The notes beneath the pieces were generated by a model. That model saw only the letters and a list, made by a program, of their open reading frames with translations. It did not search any database and was not told where the DNA came from. 64,000 nt of DNA from Laspinema palackyanum D2a (GTDB taxonomy: Bacteria; Cyanobacteriota; Cyanobacteriia; Cyanobacteriales; Laspinemataceae), in contig JAMXFF010000031.1 in assembly GCA_025370845.1 (NCBI GenBank), positions 33,065 through 97,064 on the forward strand, given 5' to 3'. A program made the translations under genes and the position numbers. This document shows positions 27,199 through 38,700 of the stretch, piece by piece (position 1 is the stretch's first letter; every line of letters begins with the position of its first letter).

Positions 27199-27449
27199 AT
27201 GTCCAGGTACTACTTCCAGACCGGCTCGGCGTGGGGTGCGCTTAGTGGCGAGAACTTAGTTGGTTCTGCCGTGGTGCAAGCAGTATCCCGACAAATCGAT
27301 GCGGTTGCGGTTGCGGATGAGGGCTTGCCAGACTGATGCGATAGCCTACGGCATAGCTTCGCTTACCGCCACCCAAGCCGTTCCTCTACTTTTGCTGGTA
27401 TCAGCCATTGCAGTGGCGATCGCTCATAATTTGAACCAGCATCTAGAAA
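27199..27449 (+). pseudogene. second GNAT remnant plus duplicated flank
   Basis: Segments matching the start of the GNAT core (27209-27275, like 25905-25980) and the part around KHYPDKPMLLRV (27280-27345, like 26170-26230) are joined with the middle deleted and with frameshifts. The block 27391-27449 is a copy of 26393-26451. It ends directly before the SDR start codon. Confidence 0.65.
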
Positions 27450-27455
27450 CCAACT

Positions 27456-27794
27456 ATGCCCGCTAATTTGAACTACAAAACTGCCATCATCACCGGCGCA
27501 TCTTCCGGCATCGGACGGGCCACGGCTTTACTATTGGCTGAGGCGGGCGTTCAGGTCGTGCTCGTTTCCCGCCGGGGGGATGCGCTGCAAGAACTCGCAG
27601 ACCAGATTTTCGCTGGGGGCGGGACGGCGATCGCAATTTCCACGAATATTACCAATTGCCAACAAGTTCAAGCAATGGTGTCAACGGTCCTGGACAAGTT
27701 CGGTCGTATTGATGTCCTGGTGAACTCTGCTGGACTGATTGACGTGGCCCCTACCATTGAGGCGAGTGTGGAGCGGTGGCAAGAACTGATTCAG
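27456..27794 (+). pseudogene. short-chain dehydrogenase/reductase, 5' part (split by IS)
   Basis: The first 113 codons of a classical SDR oxidoreductase contain the NAD(P)-binding TGASSGIG motif and the NSAG motif (LVNSAGLID). The frame is interrupted after QELIQ by the tnpB element at 27795-29112. The remainder continues in frame at 29113. As interrupted, it yields a truncated protein lacking the catalytic Tyr and Lys. Excision without loss or gain of bases would restore a normal 250-residue enzyme. Confidence 0.85.
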
Positions 27795-28000
27795 GTAAGC
27801 TAACCCCCGGCTGAAGCACGGGGGCTTTCGCCCTCGCTCGACAGTCTTGGGTCTTGTGGTAGCCCTGAATCATCACGGTTCAAAGAACACGCTAGATCCG
27901 AGCCTCCGGGCTGGCTTACAAAAACAGCCCCAATCTTAGAAATATTGATTGCCCCATTCAAGTCAGCGTCACCGTGCCAACCACAATTACCACACTTAAA
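27795..28000 (-). ncRNA. probable omega (reRNA) guide RNA region of TnpB
   Basis: TnpB proteins use a guide RNA transcribed from the 3' end of tnpB through the right end of the element, with the guide taken from flanking DNA. Here that RNA would run leftward over the tnpB 3' end, through the CCCCCG/CGGGGG hairpin, and end at 27795, so its guide would match the SDR coding sequence left of 27795. The 5' limit is not visible; the assignment rests on family knowledge. Confidence 0.45.
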
Positions 28001-29008
28001 CCGCTTGTCACTTCTCAGCCCAATATGGTTGCAGACGTGGCAAGTTTGACTGGTGTAGGCAGGTGGGACGGCAACCAGTTCGACCCCTGCCTTAATTGCT
28101 TTATAAGTCAGGAACAACCGCAACTGGTAAAACGCCCAACTGTTCGAGCGTCTACGTTCCGTCTTGTGCCTGGGCTCCTGGTTGGTACGTTCTCGAATGC
28201 CCGTCAAATCTTCAATCGCAATTACGGCATTGCTGGCTTTGGCTGTATCAATGACTTTCTTGCTGATGTTGTGGTTCAACCACTGTTGATAGCGCCGCTC
28301 TCTGCCCGACAGCCGTTTCAAGATCTGTCTCGCTCGTCTGCGAGTAGACCGTGTGCCTTTCGAGGCTTTGCGTTGGAGCGATGCTCTTACTCTGGAAAAC
28401 TTATCCCTAACCTGTTGAATCTCTTTTCCATCCCATTTCTCTCCATCAGAAGTAACGGCGATGTCTCTACGCCCAAAGTCAACCCCTATCACCTTGCCCG
28501 ACTTGGTTGGTTCCGGGGTTTTATCGGTCAACTGAATATGGATATAAAACAGACCGTCACGATGCTTGCAGAGTTGAGCCGAAGTGGGCTTGCGCCCTTT
28601 CAACTTGCCAGCCTGATAATTAGCAAGCACAACGGGGATATGTTCTCTGCCACCCAGCAACGTCAGACTGACAGTCTTATCCTTCTCCCTGAAATCGAAA
28701 ATCCGGGCATCGTAATCAGCCGATGTTGGAGCAAATGTTTGAACGGGTTTGCCTTGAGTTTTTGCTGCTTTCCGATTCGCTCCAACCCTGGCACACACTC
28801 TTACTGCTTGGTTTGCACTCAATCCAAATCGAGAGCGAATGTCCTGATAAACCATGCTTTGAATCGTGGCCTTACTGGTTATCCCCGGCTTGACCTGTTC
28901 GTTGGTATAGTTACAGGCATCTGCAAACGCCCTGAGCAAATCATCCATTTTGGCGGATTGCTCAGGGGTGGGTTGAAGCTTGCAAACGATAGTGAGGGTT
29001 TGTTCCAT
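27800..29008 (-). CDS. tnpB: TnpB RNA-guided nuclease (IS605 OrfB family)
   Basis: This 402-residue TnpB, the ancestor-type of Cas12, is guided by an RNA from its own element and cuts the empty donor site, favouring element retention. The RuvC residues are present: D177 (GVDFG), E266 (AIEDLTG) and D349 (HGDADLN), with a zinc ribbon C323/C326/C339/C342. It therefore looks active. The C-terminus runs into the element's right-end hairpin. It lies inside the SDR gene in the opposite direction. Confidence 0.95.
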   Translation of the reverse strand: MEQTLTIVCKLQPTPEQSAKMDDLLRAFADACNYTNEQVKPGITSKATIQSMVYQDIRSRFGLSANQAVRVCARVGANRKAAKTQGKPVQTFAPTSADYDARIFDFREKDKTVSLTLLGGREHIPVVLANYQAGKLKGRKPTSAQLCKHRDGLFYIHIQLTDKTPEPTKSGKVIGVDFGRRDIAVTSDGEKWDGKEIQQVRDKFSRVRASLQRKASKGTRSTRRRARQILKRLSGRERRYQQWLNHNISKKVIDTAKASNAVIAIEDLTGIRERTNQEPRHKTERRRSNSWAFYQLRLFLTYKAIKAGVELVAVPPAYTSQTCHVCNHIGLRSDKRFKCGNCGWHGDADLNGAINISKIGAVFVSQPGGSDLACSLNRDDSGLPQDPRLSSEGESPRASAGG

Positions 29009-29112
29009 TCCATGATTATATCACGTGTGAAGATGACGTCGGCTAAAGCCGCTAGTTCGTTTTTCCTCTTTGCTCTGAAGAGACAGGGCTTCCAAACGTA
29101 TCAGGAGGTTTC

Positions 29113-29526
29113 GTGAACTTGCTGGGAGCGATGTACTGTTGTCATGCCGTAGCCCCGGTGATGCAAGAACAACAGCGGGGCCACATCGTCAATGTTTCCT
29201 CCGTGGCGGGTCGGACGGCTTCGGCTGGAGTGAGCGCTTACAATGCCAGCAAGTGGGGTGTGGGTGCGTTCTCGGAAGCGTTGCGCCAGGAACTGTGCAA
29301 AAGCGGGGTGCGGGTGACGGTGGTGGAGCCTGGATGGGTGGAGACGCCACTCTATGAGGAGATTGCGAGTCCAGCCATGCAGGAGCGGGTTAGTCGCTGG
29401 CAAGAAGGCATCGGGGAGCCACTGCTGCCAGAGGATGTCGCGGGGGCGATCGCATTTGCGCTTTCTCAACCCCAGTGGGTGAATGTCAGCGAGATTTTGC
29501 TTAGACTGACGGGGCAGGTGAATTAG
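29113..29526 (+). pseudogene. short-chain dehydrogenase/reductase, 3' part
   Basis: This continues the SDR interrupted at 27794, in the same frame: VNLLGAMYCCHAVAPVM, the catalytic Ser (VSSVAGR), and YNASK with catalytic Tyr and Lys, then VEPGWVETPL. 137 codons and stop. There is no independent start with a clear ribosome binding site except the GTG at the junction, so independent expression is unlikely. Confidence 0.85.
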
Positions 29527-30696
29527 TTGTGGTGACTAGGTGATCCCAGGCCACCTTATTATTATAAAGATGGATTTGGCCGAGGATTTGGTGGTGGTCA
29601 TTTCAGCAAAGTTTTACGGGACAATAATTTCAGCGTTTTGTTGAGCTAACAATTTCAGGGATGGGCTAAATCATCGAGGGATGCAACCGTGGGGACGTTG
29701 GTTTTCCTCCACATTTTTCAAGTGCTCATTTTGAACACTTAAAAAACGAGCGCCCCCATCCGAGCGCTTATGGAGTTCATCTCAAGTCCCTCGCAGGTAG
29801 CCGATCACCTGTGGGGTGCCGTGTGGTACAGGTTGACCGATCGCCCAGAATGGAGAGGCTATCTTTTTCAACCCCAATAGGACGACTTGGCATTGAGTCG
29901 GAGGCCAGTGGTGTTGGTGATTCATCAGGCGATCGGTCTTGTGCTGATTGACCCCATCACCTCAAAGAAAGGGGCCATTCTTTCCCTACTCTGTTTTGAT
30001 TCGGGGGCTAGTTATTTGGGGGATTTCGTTAGGCGTTAGGTCTCGGTACTGGCTAACTGATCGCCTCGAACGAAGGGGACATCTTTTCCTTGGACAATTA
30101 GGAGGACGCGGAATGTGAGTTTAACAGTTGGGCCTCCCTGTAAAGAAATATTACAAAACAGGCCGGTTCTCGTAAAACCTTACTTCTTTTTCCGAGCAAG
30201 GAAATAGAGACAGCACTAAAAGGCGATCGCCGTTGGCAATAGGGAGGACTAAATCAAATGACATCAAATCTGTTCCCGATGATTTGGGCAAGACTTGGAC
30301 CGGCATTGCGAAAAGCGTAGCGTCCTTCAGACTGGGTTGGACTGGGCTGGGTTATGTCAACAAAATATAACTTTATTTTTTGGTGAAATGGTTCACCTGG
30401 TAGGTCGTCATAGCATGATGATTATTAGTGGAACCAGCATGATCAGTTAAAACAGTTCTGGAGTCCTCAATCGGTAACGGTTCTGGGCTTCTCCCGTCCG
30501 GGTAATGGGATCTCAATGAGGCAGAGCGATCTCGACTGCATAATTTGCCGAACACTCTCCTAGTAAAAGGATAGGAGCGCAGTTTTGCGTGGCCTCAAAA
30601 CACTCAACCGTTGATTTTATCGGGGTTTGGGGGTTTTCGTAAAGTTCAGAACGCCCAAAATTATGGGTGCATCAATTTTATTGTGTTGGAGACGTT
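29527..30696. repeat. non-coding region with intergenic repeat units
   Basis: No supported gene. 29714-29746 is a hairpin (CAAGTGCTCA...TGAACACTT) related to those at 54840 and 55655. About 29825-30100 contains two or three diverged copies of the same unit family as 54.4-56.2 kb (TGACCGATCGCCC..., CCAATAGGAC, AGGCGATCGGTC). The rest up to the protease has no clear structure. GGAGA before 30697 is the likely ribosome binding site of the protease. Confidence 0.6.
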
Positions 30697-33600
30697 ATGT
30701 TTGAACCAGAACTCAATCTGTTAGGGACTTCCACTCCTCTAAATGGCTTGATGGGCGATCCATCTGCAACAGATGATATTTTCAGTCTCCAACCTTCACC
30801 AGGGTCGAACCCAGGATACGGAGACGCTACTGTTCAGGGATATTTTTCTGCGGCAAATGTAACACAAACTCTGGAGCATCCCTCTCTTCAACACCAAACC
30901 GCCAGTGAGATCGACAGCTTCACGGGAGAGTCCGGCGATGGAGTCGGATTAACCGGGGAAGCAGCCGATCGCCTCTTTGATGCAGAATATTACGCCCAAA
31001 TTCATCCCGACTTAGGTGGGGCCGGTTTGAACACCCTCCCCCAACTTTTTGAACATTTCAAAACTCATGGATTAGGTGAAGGTCGTGGTTTTTCTCTGTG
31101 GACCAATCTGGAACACTACGCGGCCCAAAATCCTGACTTAGAGGCTGCCGGGTTAACTTTGCATGAGCAAATTTATCAGCATTTGCAAACATTTGGCCTA
31201 GCCGAAGGGCGTGAGTTTTCTCCTTGGGTCGATTTGGAGTATTATTTAGAGAATCATGCCGACCTCAAAGCCGCATTCGGCGAGGATACGGCCAAAGCAT
31301 TTGAACACTTACAAATATTTGGTTTGGAGGAAGGACGGCGCTTTTCTCCTAAACTTGACCTTAATTATTATTTAAGCAATTATAGCGATTTATCTGCGGA
31401 ATTCGGGGACAATAAAAAACGAGCGTTTGCTCATTTACAGCAGTTTGGTGTAGCAGAGGGACGAAAATTCCTACCCGACATTTTTGAATCAACAACAGCA
31501 GAATCTTCGGAAGGAGAAACTGAAGGGACTGTGCAGGAGACTCAAGAGGAAATTTCCATCGTCTTTGACAATCCAACTACTCCCTCCATCGGCGTTCCCA
31601 CTGTATCTGATGGGCAAGAAAACACGAATCCAGTGGGCGAGTTGGATGATGTGCAGGATGAAGGAGAAACTGCTGCTAGTGCCTCTGATGAGGTAGAAGT
31701 AGAGGAGACAATCGATGATAGTTCTGATGGGGGAGATAACTCACCAGAAGAAACAATTGCCGATGCCTCTGATGAAGTAGAAATAGACGAAGGCACTGCC
31801 CCAGTGTCGGATGATAAAGTAACAACCGAAAAACTGTCACCCACGGTAACACTATCTCAAACCTTGATGGGGTTAGAACAAGAACCCACTCCGCCGTTAG
31901 ATTTGCCCGAGAATGCCGGGGGTGCCAATTCTAAGAAAAACCCCGCGCCGAAGCATTTAAAATTAGATGCCACTCAGGAAGAGTATTATAAAGGGGGAAC
32001 GGTTCGCCTGAATGGGTGGATTTTTGATGCCAGCGGTGCCAGTGATGTAGAACGAATCGAGTTTTCGCTGCATAAAACTGGGGAAAAGTGGGAAGAAATT
32101 GAGAGTTGGACAACGTTCAATATTTCCAGTAAAGATGACCGCTGGGCATATTTTGATTATTCCACGTTTGGGTTAGAACCGGGTAAATATCAAATTAAAG
32201 GGTTTGCCTACGATAGCGAAGGCGGCAAGAGCAATGCAGCGGTGGCCCACTTCAGTGTTAGTGCCGAAAATCCCCTGCCACTGCTGGGAGTAATCGATAC
32301 TGGATTTAATGCCAATAACATCGATATTGACTACAAACGGGCGGCGTTAGGACGGGATTGGGTAGATGGCGATGATAACCCGTTGCTCGAAGATGGCGAA
32401 GGGAGCGAACATGGGACTCATGTACTCGGAATTATCGGTGCCACCCAGAATAATGGCGTAGGAATTTATGGCATTAATGACCAAGCGCCGTTGTGGTTGA
32501 GTCGGGCGATCAGGTCTGGGAAATGGGGCGATGCGCTGATAGAATTTGTGGATTATGCCCTTACCTCGGAACAACCCACTGCGATCGCGAACCTGAGTTT
32601 GGATCTAACGCAAGTGGAGTCCGATGGGAGTATCAAAACCCGCTATGAGTTTACGCCAAAAGAACGGGAGGCGCTGGAATATGCGCGGCAGAATGGGGTG
32701 TTGGTGGTGGTTGCTGCCGGAAATGATGGCAGTGTGATGTCGGTGTTGGGACAAGCATCTCAAGAATTTGATAATATTCTGACTGTTGGTGCGACGAATG
32801 GCAATCAGCGGGCAGATTATTCCAGCTATGGTCGTTCCGGGCCAGATATTATGGCGGAAGGCGGTAGTATTGCTTCGCCCATTCTGTCTACTGCTGGGGA
32901 AGATGTCGGAACGATGGCGGGAACCTCAATTGCCGCAGCACAGTTGACGGGTGCCGCATCTTTGGTGTGGGAGGCCAACCCCGAGTTAAACTATCGGCAA
33001 ATTATTGAAGCACTCAAGTCTACGGCAACGGATTTGAATGTGCCAGGGGAAGATAATGAGACGGGTGCCGGTTTGGTGAACCCTGATGCGGCGGTGGCAA
33101 AAGCCAAGCAGATGATGCCGGAAGAGTATGACCCAGAGGACTTTTCGACACCGGATACTTGGGGTGGTGAAGGTCTGGTGACGCCAGAGGAACGGGCGGT
33201 TGAGTTTAGTTATCCGATTGAGGAAGAGTATTTTACCGGAACCGTTGCACCGATTGGCGCTCCTTATTACGGTGTATCCTACCGTCGTTCCCCCGAATTT
33301 GATGATCGGTGGGGAGAAGGAATTGCCGCTGAAAGTAATACTTTCCTAGAATTCGATGCTTGGACTTGGGGAGAAGTTGGTCAAGACTATTGGTATGGCA
33401 ATGATGATGCACTGTGGTATCGGGTCGCTGGAACGGATCACTGGGTGCCTAGTGTTTATATTGCCGGTTATCCCGGCAGTGAACCGCCTTTATTGCCGCC
33501 TCAAGGTTCTGAATCAAACATCGATCCTATTGGTATCGGTAATGATGGATGGGAACTATACACGGTTCAGTCAGGAGATACTCTCTCAGACATAGCTTTA

Positions 33601-35139
33601 GCAAGAACTGGGGATTCTAATGATTACTTGCTAATTGTCAATTATCCAGAAAACAATATTCCCAATCCTGAGTTGATTTATCCTGGTGAGCAGATCTGGG
33701 TGCCTAAAGGAGAATCGAGTTCAAGTACAGGAGATATTCCGAACACAGAAAATTCCGCTGGAACTGGAAGTGACCCCATTACTGGTTCAGATCCAATTAC
33801 TAATCCAGAAGCAGTTTTTGAGGTTGGCGATTTATTTGGAGATATATACTCTAGTAATCCTTGGTTGGGTAGTCCGGCTAGCGATATCATAGACCAGGGG
33901 AATGGAGTTATCGTTCAAGAGTTTGAACAGGGCTATATTATCTGGAATGGGAATCATGCGGTAGCATATGAGAAAAATACAGGTTCTGATGATTTGGTCA
34001 CTCCAGAAAATCTACCAAATCTTGGTAACAATCTTGATAATGGTGAAACATCTAATATTCCTTCTTTGCCAAATGATACTCCTAATCAAGATTTAGAAAA
34101 GATTCAACTAAATCCCTCAGTTAACTTTTCGATAAATGATGCTAGTTTGTGGAATTCATTTTCATTGGGATGGGGGGAGAGTGTGCCGTTTGATTGGAAA
34201 ATTTCTCTACCTAATTCATCCAATGAAGAAGATTTCTTTAAATTTGAAACTGGTTACTCATTTAATGCTTCTGCGTTTCTTAGCCTCGGAACTGTAGATA
34301 TTGATATTTCTGCTCTGTTTAATTTGGATTATTACGAGCCACAGCCTGGGCATCAAGGTAATGTTGTTATCCGTTCTAGTTTAAATGATTATGACAACAA
34401 GTTGAGTAGTTTTTTGGGTGTCGGGGCATCTGTCACAGGCGAAGTCTTTACTAACCTTGAGATTTACCCAGAAAAGCTACCCCTTATTGGTTTAATTCCT
34501 GGTATTGATAAGACATATTCTTTTGGCGCAGAAGCAAGTTTAGGAGTCCAACTTGAAGATGTGTTAACCAACATTTTTATTCCTCCTGGAAGTCCAGTTG
34601 GATTTGATATGGGACTGAATCCATCTACTAGCCAGTTGCTGGAAAATAACAGACTAGAAGCATCAGATGACGCGAATTTCACTCTTGATTTTGCCAATCT
34701 TCCTGCTTTTCAGCCTGTTAAAGATTTCTTTTCCCTTACAGCTGGCCCCTATATCCAACAGGAATCTACTCTCATTATTGATGGATTTGATTTCGATCCA
34801 ACTCCTGGGGATCCAAGTGATGATGGAAAATACATAGTTAACCTTGGAGAAGAAATATCAATTCCTATTGATCCCAACAATTCTAATCTTCTGGTGCGGC
34901 CTTTAACCCGGTTATTTACGAATTTTTCAGAGACTTTTAAAATAGAAGCGGCTATTTCAACAAGTGCAGTGTATGACCAATGGTTGAAGGATATACCCGA
35001 TCCAATCAGGAGTATTATACAAAACTCGCTCCTAAACGCAGAGCTAAAATATGCTGAGGAAATTATGATAATTGAGCCAGTTGAAGTTACAACGTTTGAT
35101 CCTTTTGTGGATAGTTGGCAAACTATTAATCTGGTATGA
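30697..35139 (+). CDS. large subtilisin-like (S8) protease with N-terminal repeats and LysM
   Basis: This is 1480 residues when started at 30697 ([10 protein letters not shown]), which has GGAGA upstream. Residues about 90-270 contain four repeats of about 45 residues with the pattern YY...DL...F.HF..FGL.EGR.FSP. An acidic linker (about 270-400) and an Ig-like beta domain (about 425-525) follow. The subtilase domain (about 528-810) has the full triad D534 (VIDTG), H572 (HGTHVLG) and S744 (GTSIAAA). A LysM domain lies at about 953-1003 ([13 protein letters not shown]). The C-terminal 450 residues are beta-rich and unknown. There is no classical signal peptide, so export, if any, may use type I secretion. 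The role is unknown; a cell-surface or extracellular protease is the simplest reading. Confidence 0.85.
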   Translation: MFEPELNLLGTSTPLNGLMGDPSATDDIFSLQPSPGSNPGYGDATVQGYFSAANVTQTLEHPSLQHQTASEIDSFTGESGDGVGLTGEAADRLFDAEYYAQIHPDLGGAGLNTLPQLFEHFKTHGLGEGRGFSLWTNLEHYAAQNPDLEAAGLTLHEQIYQHLQTFGLAEGREFSPWVDLEYYLENHADLKAAFGEDTAKAFEHLQIFGLEEGRRFSPKLDLNYYLSNYSDLSAEFGDNKKRAFAHLQQFGVAEGRKFLPDIFESTTAESSEGETEGTVQETQEEISIVFDNPTTPSIGVPTVSDGQENTNPVGELDDVQDEGETAASASDEVEVEETIDDSSDGGDNSPEETIADASDEVEIDEGTAPVSDDKVTTEKLSPTVTLSQTLMGLEQEPTPPLDLPENAGGANSKKNPAPKHLKLDATQEEYYKGGTVRLNGWIFDASGASDVERIEFSLHKTGEKWEEIESWTTFNISSKDDRWAYFDYSTFGLEPGKYQIKGFAYDSEGGKSNAAVAHFSVSAENPLPLLGVIDTGFNANNIDIDYKRAALGRDWVDGDDNPLLEDGEGSEHGTHVLGIIGATQNNGVGIYGINDQAPLWLSRAIRSGKWGDALIEFVDYALTSEQPTAIANLSLDLTQVESDGSIKTRYEFTPKEREALEYARQNGVLVVVAAGNDGSVMSVLGQASQEFDNILTVGATNGNQRADYSSYGRSGPDIMAEGGSIASPILSTAGEDVGTMAGTSIAAAQLTGAASLVWEANPELNYRQIIEALKSTATDLNVPGEDNETGAGLVNPDAAVAKAKQMMPEEYDPEDFSTPDTWGGEGLVTPEERAVEFSYPIEEEYFTGTVAPIGAPYYGVSYRRSPEFDDRWGEGIAAESNTFLEFDAWTWGEVGQDYWYGNDDALWYRVAGTDHWVPSVYIAGYPGSEPPLLPPQGSESNIDPIGIGNDGWELYTVQSGDTLSDIALARTGDSNDYLLIVNYPENNIPNPELIYPGEQIWVPKGESSSSTGDIPNTENSAGTGSDPITGSDPITNPEAVFEVGDLFGDIYSSNPWLGSPASDIIDQGNGVIVQEFEQGYIIWNGNHAVAYEKNTGSDDLVTPENLPNLGNNLDNGETSNIPSLPNDTPNQDLEKIQLNPSVNFSINDASLWNSFSLGWGESVPFDWKISLPNSSNEEDFFKFETGYSFNASAFLSLGTVDIDISALFNLDYYEPQPGHQGNVVIRSSLNDYDNKLSSFLGVGASVTGEVFTNLEIYPEKLPLIGLIPGIDKTYSFGAEASLGVQLEDVLTNIFIPPGSPVGFDMGLNPSTSQLLENNRLEASDDANFTLDFANLPAFQPVKDFFSLTAGPYIQQESTLIIDGFDFDPTPGDPSDDGKYIVNLGEEISIPIDPNNSNLLVRPLTRLFTNFSETFKIEAAISTSAVYDQWLKDIPDPIRSIIQNSLLNAELKYAEEIMIIEPVEVTTFDPFVDSWQTINLV

Positions 35140-35777
35140 TGAGTTTCATTGTTGCACGAAGCTATCTAAACCTTATACACCTCTGGATTCAAAAATAATA
35201 ATCAGAGTTCAGAAAAAAAATTTGCTGCTCGCTTTTCTGATGGCTTATAGCGCTTTTTTACCCCTATGCCGATCTCGTTTCTCTCAGAATTGAGCTTGCC
35301 CTTTTTCTGAAGGCAACGATCTCCTCTAATACGGAATTCGGTTCCCATAAACGTAATAGAATCCTCCATTCTAAAGGCTTTCAGCTTTTTGTCGAAGACC
35401 TATGACAACCGAATTCCGTATAACTGGGGCCTCCCGCTTGGTTGGTTTTGCAGTATTACAGCGGTTGTCAGCTACTTCTCCAGGACTTACGCATCCCTCT
35501 ATAGCTGTCAGGGGGATTCCCCTCTTCGCCTCTACAGATAGGGTCGGGTCTCCAAATCTGCCTCAGTGCTGCTCAAGAAAACTTTCCTCGATGATTTCAA
35601 AGTAGGCATGGCGAAATGATGGGCAGCACTCGAAAGTGAGCAAGCATCAGGAGCCTTGGTAGAAGGATTTAGACGTACTAAATGAACCCGTAGATAAACC
35701 CGGGGTTTACGCAGTGAGCGCCCTCTATTCATGTTATAACCGATTTAGCGGTCCCATTCACGATTCACCCAGATGCC
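35140..35777. other. intergenic region with MITE-like inverted repeat
   Basis: No gene is supported. It contains the 93-bp inverted-repeat element at 35329-35421 and a smaller palindrome near 35513-35526 (GGGGGATTCCCC). The drmD-like promoter should lie here; TTATAA at about 35733 is a candidate -10 without a clear -35. Confidence 0.35.
35329..35421. repeat. MITE-like element with 15-bp terminal inverted repeats
   Basis: ATACGGAATTCGGTT (35329-35343) and its exact complement (35407-35421) enclose 63 bp with no coding capacity, including a small inner hairpin (AGAAT...ATTCT). This is the architecture of a miniature inverted-repeat element. Confidence 0.6.
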
Positions 35778-38700
35778 ATGATTGCCAACCCAAAAACATT
35801 CCCTGCCTCAGATCAGCAAATTCCTCGTGTGGGAATGTTGGCAACGGTTCGTAACCGGCGGGCGTTGGTGGTGTCGGTGGAACCGTTTGATGGGCCGATC
35901 GCCGGACGATTGCATCTGGTGGGTTTGGAATATACGGATATGGATGGCAATCGCGAAGATAAAGTCATCTGGGAACGGGAAATCAACGCCAGCTTATTGG
36001 AACCCACCGCCTTACCTCGGGTAGATGCCGAACCGCCGATGCAGGGTAATGAGTTTGATGCCTTGCAACGGGCGGCGCGATGGACTGCTCTTTCTCCCTT
36101 CTTAAATAGCGATCGCCGCGAACCGTTGGAACCGCTGCCGTTTTCGGCCCCCTTCTTTGGGGCGGTACAGGTGGAAGATTTTCAGTTGGTCCCCCTTTAC
36201 AAAGCGTTGCGGATGCCGCGCATTTCTCTACTGTTGGCGGATGATGTCGGATTGGGGAAAACGGTGGAAGCGGGTTTAATTTTAACCGAGTTGCTGTTGC
36301 GGCGTCGGATTCGCCGGGTCTTGATTTTGTGTCCGGCAGCGTTGCGGAAGCAGTGGCAACAGGAGATGAAGGCCAAGTTTTCCCTGTCTTTTGATACGAT
36401 TGACCGGGCTGAGACTCACGCCATCCAAAAACGTCTGGGACTTGACGCCAACCCCTGGCGTACTTATCCGCGCATTATCACCTCCTATCATTATCTGCGC
36501 CAACCCGATGTCTTGGAACAGTTTCGCACGACGTTACGGCAACCGGAAGGCTCCGCGAATTTACCTTGGGATTTACTGATTGTTGATGAAGCCCATAATT
36601 TAATGCCTGCCAACTTCGGCGATGATAGCGATTTGTCGAAGATGTTGCGGTTTATTTCCCCTTGGTTTGAACATAAATTATTTTTGACGGCGACTCCCCA
36701 TAACGGTCATACCCGCTGCTTTTCCGGACTGTTGGAACAGCTTGATCCGGTACGATTTATGCAAACCGGGGAGATGGATGCGGCGCAACAGCAGCGGCTT
36801 GAGGAGGTGGTGATTCGCCGTTTAAAAAGCGAGATTAACGAACAGGATGAAAACCGGGGAGGAATGCCGCGTTTTTGTCAGCGAATTCCCGAACCCGTTC
36901 CTTTATTTTTTGGGAAAGCAGAACGGCGATTGGGGCGGGCATTTAGCGAGTTTAGAACAGCGGTGAAAGCGGCGATCGCAGCTTCTAAAAAAACCGATCG
37001 CCTCGCGGGTTCATTTGCGGTGGAGGTTCTTAATAAGCGGTTACTGTCTTGTCCCTACAGTTTTGCTCAATCTTGGGTGCGCTTCCAGGAAGGGATTGCT
37101 GGAGACGATGACGCGGAGGTATCCCAAGTTCAGGCGGCAAAACGGGCGATCGCAGAAGATATTGATGATGACTTAGAAACCGAAGGACGCATCCAGTATG
37201 CGGCGAAAACGACTGGCGCTTGGTTAAAGCCGTTGGTCCCCCATCTGACGGCAGAAATTGCGGCGTTGGATAGTGCATTGCAAGGGTTGGGATTGGTTGA
37301 GGGGGGACAGTTAGCGGATCCGGTAGAGGACGAACGCTTTTCTCGGTTGTTGACGGTGGTTAAGCAGTATTTGCGGAATGGGAAAGAATGGATCCCAGAA
37401 GAACGGTTGGTGGTGTTTACTGAGTATAAAACCACCTTGGATTATCTCGAACGCCGTCTGAAAGCGGAGTTCAAACGAGAACCTGAAGCGATCCGGGTTT
37501 TGTATGGGGGGATGGGCGATCGCGAGCGAGAGGAGATTAAGCAAGCATTTAACGACCCTGCGGATCCCGTTCGCATTTTAGTGGCGACGGATGCCGCCTC
37601 GGAAGGGTTGAATTTGCAGGAAACCGCCCATTTAATCCTCCATTACGATATTCCCTGGAACCCAGCGCGACTGGATCAGCGCAATGGACGGTTGGATCGT
37701 CACGGACAATCGCGGGATGTCATCGTGTTCCACTTTACGAGCGATGACGATGCGGATTTAAAATTTTTAGCTCATGTGGTCCAAAAAGTTAATACCATTC
37801 GCGAAGAACTGGGTTCGATGGGGGAAGTGTTTGATGCGGCATTCCAGCGTCGGTTTATCGATTTTGAAGATAGCGATCGGGTGGTGAGGGGGTTGGATGA
37901 GGCGGTGGAGAAACAGCGCGGACGTGCCACCATCTTGCGATCGCCTCAAGAAGATACCGGCACCGATTGCGCGATCGCGTTGCAGGAGTTTGAGCAAGAA
38001 CTCGACCTTACCCCAGAAACCCTGAAAAGCACGTTAGAAATTGCGATGGGATTGGGTGTGGGTTTTCCTCGCTTTGAAGGGCCAGATAGCGAAGGAAAAT
38101 TGCGGTTGCGAGTGCCGATTCCACCGAAGTGGGAACCGTTGGTGGATGATTATTTGCGCCTAGAAACCAATGGCGATCGCGGCGCACTTCCCGCTATTGT
38201 ATTTGACCCTAGCCATTTTATCCAATATCGCAATAAACGCCCCGTGTTCCGCGCGGCCAAAGATACGACATTGCTACATTTAGGTCACCCCCTGTTTTAT
38301 CATGCTTTGGCGTTATTCGCGAGGGCAAGATTTCCGGGTGGGGCGGATAATTTGCCGGTAAGTCGGTGGACGGTACGCTATGGCGAGGTCCCTCAAAATG
38401 CGGATGCCTTGTTATTGTTGACCGTCGAAGAATTAGCGGTTAACGAGTTGCGCGAATCGTTCCATCACTGGGTGAGGACGTTACGGTTTCCCATTATTGG
38501 GGAAGAATTGGGGGAGCAGTTACCCCATGTGCTCCCGGTAGTGAAAGATTATGCCGATCGCCTGCCGGATGAGGCCGCGATTGAGACGGCGCAGGAGTTG
38601 TGGGAGGTGATCGCCTTTGACTTGCGCGACCGAGTGCAGCAACTCACCCAGCAACTCACGGCACAGTTGCATCCGATTCTGGAAGCTCAAAAAACGGCGA

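Larger units (their letters stand above)
27795..29112 (-). mobile_element. IS200/IS605-type element carrying only tnpB
   Basis: This 1318-bp insertion is inferred from the two SDR halves, which join perfectly when it is removed. No target duplication is needed. On the minus strand, TTCAC (29113-29117) borders the tnpB 5' side and fits the pentanucleotide target/TAM of this family. At the other end the sequence near 27801-27827 forms a hairpin (CCCCCG/CGGGGG) as expected for the right end and guide-RNA 3' part. No tnpA is present, so movement needs a transposase in trans. Boundaries could shift by two bases because GT is shared. Confidence 0.85.

Noticed and set aside
27974..29116. 380-codon plus-strand frame opposite tnpB
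   Set aside because: It is the antisense shadow of tnpB, whose protein has all family motifs.
29825..30100. Reading the GATCGCC-rich units as HIP1 clusters only
   Set aside because: Longer shared segments outside the HIP1-like core (AATAGGAC, GGCCAT-CTTC) show a true repeat family.
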